DNA from: Methanimicrococcus sp.
Lineage (GTDB): Archaea; Halobacteriota; Methanosarcinia; Methanosarcinales; Methanosarcinaceae
NCBI GenBank assembly: GCA_009783635.1
Contig: WRDC01000013.1
Coordinates: 1 to 18,414, forward strand
Direction of reading: 5' to 3'
Length of the DNA: 18,414 bases
The translations under genes were made by a program, and so were the position numbers. Below the pieces are notes generated by a model. That model did no database searches. It was not told the origin of the DNA and was given only the letters and a program-made list of their open reading frames with translations. This document shows positions 1-7,035 of the stretch, in pieces (positions within the stretch are counted from its first letter, which is position 1; each line of letters starts with the position of its first letter).

Positions 1-1581
1 ATTCACGCCGTCGCCGACCATACAAACAACACGGCCGCTGTCCTTCATCTGTTGGATCTCGGCGACTTTGTCGGCCGGAAGCAACTCCGCGCGGACTTCC
101 GTAATGCCGACTTTCGACGCGAAATAATCCGCCGTCTGCTTATGATCTCCCGTCAGCAGGACAACGTTTGTCTTCATGTCTTTCAGCGCGCCGACTGTGT
201 CCTTGGCCGCCGCCCGCAGCGTATCCGACAAAGCGACAACGCCGATAACGCGCCCGTCCGCCGCAACCAAAATGGAAGCTTTGCCTTCCGACTGAAGGCG
301 TTCCGATTCGGACCGGACGGCCGCGTCAATTGAAATATCATTTTCCCTGAGAAATCCGGCATTTCCGCAAAGAATCACTTTTCCGTCAACGACAGAGCGG
401 ATGCCCTTTCCGGGCGCCATTGAAAAGTCGGCCGCGTCCGGCAGACGCATCCCTAAATTTTTAGCGTGCGCCGTCACCGCTTTTCCGAGCGGGTGTTCGG
501 AATATGATTCCGCGGCGGCCGCCAAACTCAAAACATCCGGCTCCGTTAAACCGGCGTCGAACGAAACAATATCGCTGACCTCTAAACAGCCGCACGTCAG
601 CGTTCCGGTTTTATCGAACGCGATACTGTCCGTTTTTCCCATATTTTCAAGCGCTTCGCCGGATTTGATAATAACGCCGTGCTTCGTTGCCTGGCCGATG
701 GCGGCAATAATGGATGTCGGCGTTGCCAGCACAAGCGCGCAGGGACAGAAAACGACAAGAACGGTAACGGCGCGGACCAGCTCGCCCGTCAGGAAATAAG
801 ACGCGATAGCGATACAAAGAGCAATCGGGACCAGCCATGTCGCCCATTTGTCAACAATGCGCTGCATCGGCGCCTGATTGTTTTCGGCTTCCTGAACCAA
901 ACGGATCAATTTTTGAAGAGAAGAATCTTCGCCGACAACAGTCGCCCTTATATCGATCGCGCCGAAGCGGTTGACGGTTCCGCAAAAGACGCTGTCGCCG
1001 GCCGCCTTATCGACCGGCAGAGACTCGCCCGTGATGACGGACTGGTCAACGGAAGTGTTTCCCGATATGACTTCGCCGTCAACGGGAATGGTTTCGCCGG
1101 GAAGGAGGCGCAGAATATCGCCGATTTCGATTTCCTCGGCCGGAACGAGTTCTTCAACGGTCACGCCGTCTTTTGTGACCATACGGCGTCCTTGGGTCGG
1201 CGCCAAATGAATCAATTTTTTAATCCCTTTCTTTGAGCGTTCAACCGTTTTCTCCTCCAAAATCGCGCCGACGGCCATGATAAAAGCCACTTCGCCGGCC
1301 GCGAAAACCTCGCCGATATAGATCGACGCGACCATCGCAATCGTAATGAGTAAAGCCGAAGAGATCCATCGTTGGAAAATCAGACGCGTGACCGCCAAAT
1401 AGACAAGCGGGTAACCGCAGATGAGGACCGTCACCCATCCGGGGTCGATCCAAAAAGTCTTCCCCGTCAAAAAGAGATATAAACTGGGGATCAGAAAAAG
1501 AGCGGCGAAAACCGTCAACGGTACACCGCTGCAAACCTCAAATAATTTTTTCGGAACATCGGTCACTTTAAAGTCTGTCAT
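1..1581 (-). CDS. Heavy-metal translocating P1B-type ATPase, partial (C-terminus beyond left edge)
   Basis: ATP-driven efflux or uptake of a soft or transition metal ion across the inner membrane. The minus-strand frame is open from ATG at 1581 to the window edge, giving 527 residues. It has all the family marks: an early hydrophobic region of membrane helices, the actuator loop TGES, the metal-binding membrane motif CPC (residues 279-281), the phosphorylation site DKTGT (Asp323), the P1B-specific HP dipeptide (EHPLG), and at the very edge GDGVN of the hinge motif. The usual end (hinge plus two more helices) lies outside the window. The N-terminus goes almost straight into the first helices, with no GMxCxxC metal-binding domain, unlike many CopA and ZntA proteins. 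CPC fits Cu, Zn, Cd or Pb transport; the text after CPC (ALVLATPTS) does not decide between them. A GGGG about 10 nt upstream is a possible ribosome site. Family very sure, substrate unknown. Confidence 0.95.
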   Translation of the reverse strand, partial: MTDFKVTDVPKKLFEVCSGVPLTVFAALFLIPSLYLFLTGKTFWIDPGWVTVLICGYPLVYLAVTRLIFQRWISSALLITIAMVASIYIGEVFAAGEVAFIMAVGAILEEKTVERSKKGIKKLIHLAPTQGRRMVTKDGVTVEELVPAEEIEIGDILRLLPGETIPVDGEVISGNTSVDQSVITGESLPVDKAAGDSVFCGTVNRFGAIDIRATVVGEDSSLQKLIRLVQEAENNQAPMQRIVDKWATWLVPIALCIAIASYFLTGELVRAVTVLVVFCPCALVLATPTSIIAAIGQATKHGVIIKSGEALENMGKTDSIAFDKTGTLTCGCLEVSDIVSFDAGLTEPDVLSLAAAAESYSEHPLGKAVTAHAKNLGMRLPDAADFSMAPGKGIRSVVDGKVILCGNAGFLRENDISIDAAVRSESERLQSEGKASILVAADGRVIGVVALSDTLRAAAKDTVGALKDMKTNVVLLTGDHKQTADYFASKVGITEVRAELLPADKVAEIQQMKDSGRVVCMVGDGVN

Positions 1582-1989
1582 TTTCAAAAATACCCCGAAA
1601 CGTTAATCACAAAATATAAAAATGAATTGTTTTTGAAGTTATATGAAGCTTACCGATGCCGTTTTATTAAATTAATTCAAAATTGTATGACGGAGTGTAA
1701 CAAAATTTCGCGTTTTACCGAACAAAAATGTCAAAAACGAAAAAAACGTAGCATTGAAAACGAAAAAACAGAAGCCCTCCAAATGATTTTTTGAAAAGGG
1801 CGGGTCATAAAAAAGTTGAAATTCGTATCATTAAAAATGACGGGACGGAAAAAAAGCCGAAACAAAATCATTTCAAAGATGGGCGGTTATAAAAGATTTA
1901 TATATACAAATTTCTTAAACACATTCAAACAACTGAAAAAGGCAAAAGAGAAATGATTGATTTCGATTGCCGAAAACGAGGAAATAAAC
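1582..1989. other. Divergent intergenic region between the metal ATPase and argC
   Basis: About 400 bp without a credible gene, rich in A/T and A-runs. It must hold the promoters for the leftward ATPase gene and rightward argCJ. On the plus strand, 1888-1906 holds overlapping TATAAA and TATATA candidates for a -10 element, but no good -35 hexamer lies 16-18 nt upstream. On the minus strand TATATT near 1610 is a weak -10 candidate. No ArgR-like box or riboswitch was recognised. A terminator-like hairpin (separate entry) lies near the middle. Confidence 0.7.
1754..1801 (-). terminator. Terminator-like hairpin in the divergent region
   Basis: GCCCT (1774-1778) pairs with AGGGC (1797-1801), with a second short CAAA/TTTG helix inside. 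Read on the minus strand, the stem is followed by TTCTGTTTTTTCGTTTTC. This has the form of an intrinsic terminator, but no minus-strand gene lies upstream of it; the next gene downstream on that strand is the ATPase. It could end a small leader or ncRNA, or be chance in A/T-rich DNA. Confidence 0.3.
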
Positions 1990-3012
1990 ATGATCAAAGC
2001 GGGAATAATCGGCGCGACCGGTTATACGGGAGAAGAATTGCTGCGGATTTTGGCGGGGCATCCGTCGGTAGAAGTCACAGCCGCGACATCAAGGGCAGCC
2101 GCGGGCAAAAAAGTTTCGTCGGTCCACGAAAATCTCAAAGGGTTTTATGATTTGACATTGGAAAATTTGAACCCGGACGACATGAAAAAAATATGCGACG
2201 TCATCTTTTTGGCGGTCCCGCACGGGGCCGCGATGGAAGTGGTGCCGGAACTTTTAAAAGACGGGACGTGCAAAATCATCGACCTCAGCGCCGATTACCG
2301 CCTTCCGGTTTCCGTGTTTGAAAAAGTTTACGGCTCGAAACATAAAGCGCCGGCGGACGCGGCATATGTCATTCCCGAAGTGCATCCTGAAATCACGAAA
2401 GATTTCAAAGGCCGCCTGATTGCAAATCCGGGATGCTTCCCAACGGGAGCCACGCTTGCCGCAGCGCCGCTTGCCGCGGCCGGACTTTTAAAATCCGTCA
2501 TATTCGATTCCAAAACAGGCATCACCGGCGCGGGCAACACGCCGACAGAAACCACGCACTACCCGAACTTGACGGAAAATATCATTCCGTACAAATTAAC
2601 GGCGCACCGCCATCTGGCCGAAATGGTTCAGGAAATTTCCCGCCTTCAGCCCGGCTTTGAAAACATCTCATTCACGCCCCACGTCATTCCGGCGTCGCGC
2701 GGCATTATGACAACCGCCCACATCGAGACGAAAGAAAAACTGACAACGGCGGATGTCAAAAAAATCTATGAGGAATACTATGCCGGAAAACCGTTTATTC
2801 AATTCGCGGAAACCGTTCCGTCTTTAGCGAACGTCCGCGGCTCGAATTACTGCCATATCGGCATGGAAGCGGACGCGCGCAACAACCGCGTCGTTGTGCT
2901 GTCGGCAATAGACAACCTTGTCAAAGGAGCCGCCGGCCAAGCCATTCAAAATATGAATATCATCTGCGGGCTCAAAGAAACCGAAGGCTTGCGGTTCCCG
3001 GGATTAATTTAA
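1990..3012 (+). CDS. argC: N-acetyl-gamma-glutamyl-phosphate reductase (ArgC)
   Basis: Cytosolic NADPH-dependent enzyme that reduces N-acetylglutamyl phosphate to N-acetylglutamate semialdehyde, the third step of arginine/ornithine synthesis. The 340-residue product matches the long (type 1) ArgC length. It opens with the Rossmann motif GIIGATGYTG (residues 5-14), has the catalytic cysteine in NPGCFPTG (Cys149) and the conserved HRH near the active site (His206, His208). A longer frame begins at a TTG at 1957, but ATG at 1990 is preferred: it has GAGG 8 nt upstream and places the Rossmann strand at the N-terminus as in homologues. argJ follows after 26 nt, so the two genes are almost certainly one transcript. 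No other arg genes are present, so argB, argD and the later genes must be elsewhere. Confidence 0.97.
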   Translation: MIKAGIIGATGYTGEELLRILAGHPSVEVTAATSRAAAGKKVSSVHENLKGFYDLTLENLNPDDMKKICDVIFLAVPHGAAMEVVPELLKDGTCKIIDLSADYRLPVSVFEKVYGSKHKAPADAAYVIPEVHPEITKDFKGRLIANPGCFPTGATLAAAPLAAAGLLKSVIFDSKTGITGAGNTPTETTHYPNLTENIIPYKLTAHRHLAEMVQEISRLQPGFENISFTPHVIPASRGIMTTAHIETKEKLTTADVKKIYEEYYAGKPFIQFAETVPSLANVRGSNYCHIGMEADARNNRVVVLSAIDNLVKGAAGQAIQNMNIICGLKETEGLRFPGLI

Positions 3013-3038
3013 AATCAAAAAGACAGGAAGAAAAGAAA

Positions 3039-4253
3039 ATGATTCGAGAAATCAAAGGCGGCATTTGCGCCGTTGGCGGCGTGAAAGCTTACGGGATTAA
3101 AGACGGGAAAAAAGGTCTTGCCGTCATCACGGCGAAAGGAAAAGCCGCCGGCGTCTATACAAAAAATAAAGTCATTGCGGCGCCGCTCATCGTGACGCGG
3201 GAAAACTTGGAAACAAACGGCGGATTTTTGGAAGCCGTCATCGTCAACAGCGGAAACGCCAACGCGTTTACGGGCGGGCCGGGTCTGGAGGACGCGAATG
3301 TTATGGCTGAAACGCTTGCCGAAAAACTGGGCATCGACAAAAAATTTGTCGGCGTGGCCTCAACCGGCGTCATCGGCCGCAAACTGCATATCGACATTAT
3401 CAAAGAACAAATCGACCGCGTTCTTCCAAACCTCGGCTCAGGCGTTAAGGAAAACGACGAAACCATGAAAGCCATCATGACGACTGATCTGGTTCCGAAA
3501 GGAATCGCCGTCGAGGTTGAAACGAGCGGCGGCACATTCCGAGTCGGCGGCATTGCCAAAGGCTCCGGCATGATTGAGCCGAACATGGGAACAATGCTGG
3601 CCTTCGTGTACACCGGCCTGATGATTGAAAAAGACTCCTTTGACGAAGATTTCAAAGTCCTCATCGGCCGGACGTTCAATATGATTGTCGTGGACGGCGA
3701 TACAAGCACAAACGATATCTGTCTCATAACGGCGACCGGAAAATCCGGCGTTTCCTCAAAAGCGGACGCTTCCGTTTATCCCGAATTTTTGGAAGCTTTG
3801 GAAACCGTCTTGCGCGAGCTGGCCAAAATGATTGCCCGTGACGGCGAAGGCGCGACCAAGCTTGTCGAATGCACGGTCACCTCGGCCGCCGATGAACGGG
3901 ATGCCGTTCTGGCCGCAAAATCAATCGTTCGGTCGCCGCTTGTCAAATCCGCCATTTTCGGCAACGACCCGAACTGGGGCCGCATTGTCGCTGCCGCCGG
4001 CTATTCCGGCGCCGAGTTTGACCAAAAAAATATTTCACTGACGCTTTCCGACGGTGAAAAATCAATCACCTTGGTCGAAAAAGGAAAAATCACCAACAAC
4101 GATGAAGCCGCCTTAGCCGCGCTGAAAGCAATTATGGCCGCCAAAACCATTTACATCATGACGGATTTAGGCGCGGGAAGCGAAAAAGCAACGGCGTGGG
4201 GCTGTGATTTGACATACGATTATGTCAAAATCAATGCCGATTACACAACGTAA
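3039..4253 (+). CDS. argJ: Glutamate N-acetyltransferase / ornithine acetyltransferase (ArgJ)
   Basis: Transfers the acetyl group from N-acetylornithine to glutamate, closing the acetyl cycle of arginine synthesis; bifunctional forms also use acetyl-CoA. The 404-residue protein has the family length and landmarks, including VNSGNANAFTG (residues 69-79), ASTGVIGR, and the self-cleavage region KGSGMIEPNMGTMLAF. ArgJ is an N-terminal nucleophile enzyme whose precursor cuts itself before a threonine; here that is Thr185 (codon at 3591). The residue before it is Gly, where many ArgJ proteins have Ala. A late conserved segment (NDPNWGR) is also present. ATG at 3039 has AGGA about 10 nt upstream and follows argC by 26 nt. 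Monofunctional and bifunctional activity cannot be told apart from sequence. A hairpin with a weak T-rich tail lies after the stop. Confidence 0.96.
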   Translation: MIREIKGGICAVGGVKAYGIKDGKKGLAVITAKGKAAGVYTKNKVIAAPLIVTRENLETNGGFLEAVIVNSGNANAFTGGPGLEDANVMAETLAEKLGIDKKFVGVASTGVIGRKLHIDIIKEQIDRVLPNLGSGVKENDETMKAIMTTDLVPKGIAVEVETSGGTFRVGGIAKGSGMIEPNMGTMLAFVYTGLMIEKDSFDEDFKVLIGRTFNMIVVDGDTSTNDICLITATGKSGVSSKADASVYPEFLEALETVLRELAKMIARDGEGATKLVECTVTSAADERDAVLAAKSIVRSPLVKSAIFGNDPNWGRIVAAAGYSGAEFDQKNISLTLSDGEKSITLVEKGKITNNDEAALAALKAIMAAKTIYIMTDLGAGSEKATAWGCDLTYDYVKINADYTT

Positions 4254-4309
4254 TATACAATGAAGCAACAATATAACAGAGTAGCAATACCAACAATACC
4301 ATATTTTTT

Positions 4310-4345
4310 GCCGGCATTATCAAATGTGCCGGCGTCTCTTTCTTT
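4310..4345 (+). terminator. Probable terminator after argCJ
   Basis: GCCGGCA (4310-4316) and TGCCGGC (4327-4333) form a perfect 7-bp stem around a 10-nt loop, followed by GTCTCTTTCTTT. It lies 57 nt after the argJ stop and ahead of the next plus-strand gene. The T-tract is interrupted, so termination may be partial. Confidence 0.45.
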
Positions 4346-4394
4346 GAGAAAAAAAACAATCTTTTTAAAAAACGGGATGAGGAAGGTATCGGAA

Positions 4395-5105
4395 ATGAAT
4401 AAAAACAAATCCGTCTTGAAAAAATTCTTGCTTATGCTGATGGCGGTTCTTATACTGGCAGCTCTGCCCGGCTTCATGCAGGCGGCGACGGCGGCGGACT
4501 ACGAAGCGGCGAGTCAGCAAGACCTGATTGACGCACTCAATGCGGGCGACGCCGTAACAATCACGACGACTTCTGATTTTACGATAACTGATTTTATCAT
4601 CATTTACGGCTGCACGCTTGAAATCGGACACGCGATTACTATCAATGGCGGCGACAGTACGACCATCAACAACGGCAGTATTATCATCAATAGCGGCGGC
4701 AGTATTACCATCAATAACGGCAGCACAATGACCAACGGCGGCACGATTAACAACAGCAACGGCGGAATGATTGTCAACAATGGAAGGATAAACAACGTTG
4801 GCGTGATTGACAACAGCGGCACGATTAACAACACCGGCACGTTCATAGGCTTCAAACCCACAGGCAACGGCACATTCACAGGCAACGGCACATTCACAGG
4901 CAACGGCACATTCACAGGCAACGACACATTCACGGGCAACGACACATTCACAGGCGACGGCACATTCACAGTCACGAAGAACAAAACGTTTTTTGAACGA
5001 ATGCCCGGGCATATCATATCAATCACATTAATAGGATGTTTGCTGCTGGTGTTGGCGGTGATTGCAGCGGTTTACATCCGGTCCGAGATTGAAATCGTGG
5101 AATAA
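4395..5105 (+). CDS. Secreted repeat-rich surface protein with C-terminal membrane anchor
   Basis: No known family recognised. The 236-residue product starts with a clear Sec signal peptide (basic MNKNKSVLKK, hydrophobic core, likely cut near ATA-ADY). A short segment around SQQDLIDALNAGD resembles the start of right-handed beta-helix surface proteins. It is followed by a Thr/Ile/Asn/Gly-rich stretch with many NNG and NSG turns (TINNG, SIIINSGG, GTINNSNGG), which fits a small beta-solenoid. Next come six copies of the hexapeptide TGNGTF or variants, then one transmembrane helix near the C-terminus and a short acidic tail (RSEIEIVE). ATG at 4395 is chosen because AGG lies 8 nt upstream and the signal peptide starts there; the frame is open upstream to 4260 but without signal-peptide logic. 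Likely faces the cell exterior or periplasm. It lacks LPXTG. Function unknown. Confidence 0.75.
   Translation: MNKNKSVLKKFLLMLMAVLILAALPGFMQAATAADYEAASQQDLIDALNAGDAVTITTTSDFTITDFIIIYGCTLEIGHAITINGGDSTTINNGSIIINSGGSITINNGSTMTNGGTINNSNGGMIVNNGRINNVGVIDNSGTINNTGTFIGFKPTGNGTFTGNGTFTGNGTFTGNDTFTGNDTFTGDGTFTVTKNKTFFERMPGHIISITLIGCLLLVLAVIAAVYIRSEIEIVE
4863..4970 (+). repeat. 18-bp tandem repeat, six copies, in coding sequence
   Basis: Six in-frame copies of GGCAACGGCACATTCACA, starting at 4863, 4881, 4899, 4917, 4935 and 4953; each encodes G-N-G-T-F-T. Copies 4 and 5 change the second Gly to Asp and copy 6 changes Asn to Asp. The near-identity at DNA level suggests recent slippage expansion. Confidence 0.9.
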
Positions 5106-5164
5106 AAGGAAAGAATTGAATGTTTGACGGAAAAGGAACGGAAAAATGCCCGCATAAGAATTTT

Positions 5165-5193
5165 CAAACGATATTCAAGCAAACGATACTCAA
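5165..5193. repeat. Short direct repeat between convergent genes
   Basis: Two copies of CAAACGATAYTCAA, spaced 15 bp (5165-5178 and 5180-5193), lie between the end of the plus-strand surface gene and the end of the minus-strand membrane gene. No terminator hairpin is evident here. Confidence 0.5.
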
Positions 5194-5197
5194 ACAT

Positions 5198-5920
5198 TCA
5201 AATAATGCCGCGCATGAGGAGTTGCATAAGGCTGTACAAATACACGACAGCGAGCAGTATAAACGGACTCCATGTAAATCTTTGAAGATTGAGTATACCT
5301 TTTTTACGAATTAAACAATAAGCAAGATACAATGCGAAAACAGTCGGGAGAAGACCGATGTAAGGAACCCCGTATTTCATTTGTTCATAAATTATCAAAA
5401 CTGCAAAAGAAATAACAGTTAAAGCCGTTAAACATAAAGTAACGCCGGTGACCCTTTTTTCTTTATTTTGGAGTAAGGTCGCATATGAATAATACAATAA
5501 TGTCAGCGGAAGTATGTAAAAATACCATAAGTTTTCCGCGCTGCTGACCCTCATCAGACCATCAAACGGATAATAAAGTATTCCCAGAGTCAGCAATAAG
5601 AATGTAACAAAACATGATGTAAACCCGATGCCGTAAAGAAAAACATTCGTTTCGAAATTATATTTTTTCTTGAGAAGAGAGTAAAAAATGAAATGGAACA
5701 GAAGACCGAGGGTACACAAGATGAACGGTAGGGCTTCAGTTGTCGGCCAATGGGTGAAGGCGTACACCCCGTAAGCCGTTTCCCACGGACCTGTAAGCCA
5801 AAGCAAGATCAGAAATAGAAATAGAAATAACTGAAGTACGATTATCCTTAGCAGTAGAGATGATAAAATGAAACATTCAATTAAAGGCCCCACGGGTAAT
5901 TTCTTTGATGCTCGGATCAT
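5198..5920 (-). CDS. Seven-helix integral membrane protein, unknown function
   Basis: The 240-residue product is very hydrophobic. I count about seven membrane segments: one long one after the basic N-terminus (MIRASKK), then segments near the texts ALPFILCTLG, VFLYGIGFT, LWYFYILPL, VTGVTLCLTA, YIGLLPTVFA and SPFILLAVVY. There is no signal peptide, no cofactor motif and no family I recognise. ATG at 5920 has GGAG about 10 nt upstream. It lies downstream of the histidine kinase on the same strand, separated by 113 bp that hold a 12-bp tandem repeat and a small hairpin, so co-transcription is possible but not shown. A link such as membrane sensor with cytosolic kinase is only an inference from order. 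The gene appears more A/T-rich than the arg and hdr genes. Confidence 0.75.
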   Translation of the reverse strand: MIRASKKLPVGPLIECFILSSLLLRIIVLQLFLFLFLILLWLTGPWETAYGVYAFTHWPTTEALPFILCTLGLLFHFIFYSLLKKKYNFETNVFLYGIGFTSCFVTFLLLTLGILYYPFDGLMRVSSAENLWYFYILPLTLLYYSYATLLQNKEKRVTGVTLCLTALTVISFAVLIIYEQMKYGVPYIGLLPTVFALYLAYCLIRKKGILNLQRFTWSPFILLAVVYLYSLMQLLMRGII

Positions 5921-5952
5921 AACAGAATTTCTCCATTTTCAACGAAAAATTT

Positions 5953-5985
5953 CATGAACAACGTCATGAACAACGTCATGAACAA
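5953..5985. repeat. 12-bp tandem repeat with palindromic core
   Basis: CATGAACAACGT repeats with exact 12-bp period from 5953 (two full copies plus CATGAACAA). The left edge forms the palindrome TTCATGAA. It lies about 35 bp upstream of the minus-strand membrane-protein start codon, so it could be an operator array, or simple slippage. Confidence 0.6.
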
Positions 5986-5992
5986 GGACTTT

Positions 5993-6014
5993 TCAATTCG
6001 TTTTTGCGAATTGA
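5993..6014 (-). terminator. Weak hairpin after the histidine kinase
   Basis: TCAATTCG (5993-6000) and CGAATTGA (6007-6014) form an 8-bp stem with a 6-nt loop, 20 nt after the kinase stop codon. On the minus strand it is followed by AAAAGTCC, without a T-run, so it is a poor intrinsic terminator and may only stabilise an mRNA end. Confidence 0.3.
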
Positions 6015-6033
6015 CAGATAGGACCGCTCATTA

Positions 6034-6801
6034 TTAAGGAGAAAGAGGCAAATCAATATAAAAACAAGTGCCTTCTTCTTCGCAGCTGTCAAAGCCGACA
6101 ACGCCGCCCAACAATTCCCCAAGCAGACGGATGCTGAGAATACCAACGCCGCGGCCGTTTCCTTTTGTCGAGAATTGGGATTTAAAAAGCTTATTTTGAA
6201 CATCCTGCAGAATAACGGCCGAATTGTGGACGACGAACCGAATCGCATCGTTGAATTTGAAGGAGCCGATCATAACGGTTCCGCCTTCTTCCGTGGCTTC
6301 AACCGCGTTTTTCGTCATATTGACCAAAATGCGGGAAAGCAAGACCTTATCGGTGACTATTTTTTCGGAATTGTCTGTTAAAACTTCAATGCTCCGGCCT
6401 TTTGAAACGGCGTGATTATTCAGCTTCAAAGCCGTCAGCTGAAGAATTTCATCGGTTGTCGTTTCGGTCAGCACGAGGTTCAAACGGCCGCTTTCGGCCA
6501 AAACGAACTGGCGGTGATATTCGATTTCATCAATCAGGGATTCGCACAAAACATTCAAGTTCGCCGCATATTTTTTCATGATGCCCGGGTCTTCGATTTC
6601 CGAAAGCAATTCCAAATAACCGTGTAAACCGCCTGCGGAATTCAGCAGGTCGTGTAAAAAAGAAGATTCATAGTAACCGGCATACTCTTCCGACCAGAAC
6701 GGTTCATGGCCCGACACAGACTCGCAGGGCGTGCGACCATCGTTTTTTCTGATCCGGCAAAAAGGCGGCAATTTCCGGTGTTCCGGTGAATCCGAAGTCA
6801 T
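6034..6801 (-). CDS. Cytosolic sensor histidine kinase with atypical ATPase domain
   Basis: Autophosphorylating signal kinase; the partner response regulator is not in this window. From ATG at 6801 the product has 255 residues. An H-box-like segment FLHDLLNSAGG places the likely phospho-acceptor at His50. The HATPase_c domain follows: N-box NMTKNAVEA (Asn165), an F-box-like FKSQFSTKG, and the G2 box NGRGVGILS. The usual DxGxG G1 box is replaced by VVHNSA, as in a kinase group whose members also carry the HDLLN-type H-box and an HN text; I recall these mostly from anaerobic Deltaproteobacteria and relatives. No transmembrane segment, HAMP or full PAS domain is visible; the first 45 residues contain two cysteines (15 and 26). 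The frame is open upstream to 6996, but that part is not conserved-looking. The start at 6801 has only a weak GGAAA ribosome site, so the start is uncertain. Confidence 0.85.
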   Translation of the reverse strand: MTSDSPEHRKLPPFCRIRKNDGRTPCESVSGHEPFWSEEYAGYYESSFLHDLLNSAGGLHGYLELLSEIEDPGIMKKYAANLNVLCESLIDEIEYHRQFVLAESGRLNLVLTETTTDEILQLTALKLNNHAVSKGRSIEVLTDNSEKIVTDKVLLSRILVNMTKNAVEATEEGGTVMIGSFKFNDAIRFVVHNSAVILQDVQNKLFKSQFSTKGNGRGVGILSIRLLGELLGGVVGFDSCEEEGTCFYIDLPLSP

Positions 6802-6826
6802 TGTGTTGTTTCCGATACTTCCATTA

Positions 6827-6856
6827 ATGATAGAATTGTTGGGATATGCATTCCAA
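6827..6856 (-). promoter_or_regulatory. Candidate sigma70-type promoter for the histidine kinase
   Basis: On the minus strand TTGGAA (6856-6851) and TATCAT (6832-6827) are separated by 18 nt, and the -10 lies 25 nt before the preferred ATG at 6801. The surrounding 6802-7035 is A/T-rich and holds no convincing gene. Found by eye only. Confidence 0.3.
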
Positions 6857-7035
6857 TCAAATAGAAATGATAATATAAAAATTTTGCAGTTGCTCTGTGC
6901 CATTTTAAAAGGGCAATAATATAAAAAAAGATGACAGGAATGTCTTTGAAAACGAAAATATCCTTTGAGGAAACCCCATATCCGCCATGGCGCCAAACCA
7001 TGATTTCCCCTCCAAAACCTGAAAAAGGGCTTCCC

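Noticed and set aside
1888..1910. Archaeal TATA box (TTTATATA) upstream of argC
   Set aside because: A suitable octamer is present, but the bacterial terminators, signal peptide and strong Shine-Dalgarno sites argue for a bacterial host; A/T-rich DNA gives such matches by chance.
1953..1989. Earlier starts for argC (TTG at 1957) or a short frame at 1953
   Set aside because: The ATG at 1990 has a better ribosome site and fits the usual ArgC N-terminus.
4365..5026. Long antisense frames (Cys/Ala/Val-rich and Pro/Val/Leu-rich) opposite the small surface gene
   Set aside because: They are shadows of the 18-bp and Asn/Gly repeats; the plus-strand frame has the signal peptide and membrane anchor.
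5120..5314. 64-codon plus-strand frame after the small surface gene
   Set aside because: More than half is antisense to the 7-TM gene, and the product has no recognisable features despite an acceptable upstream GGAAAG.
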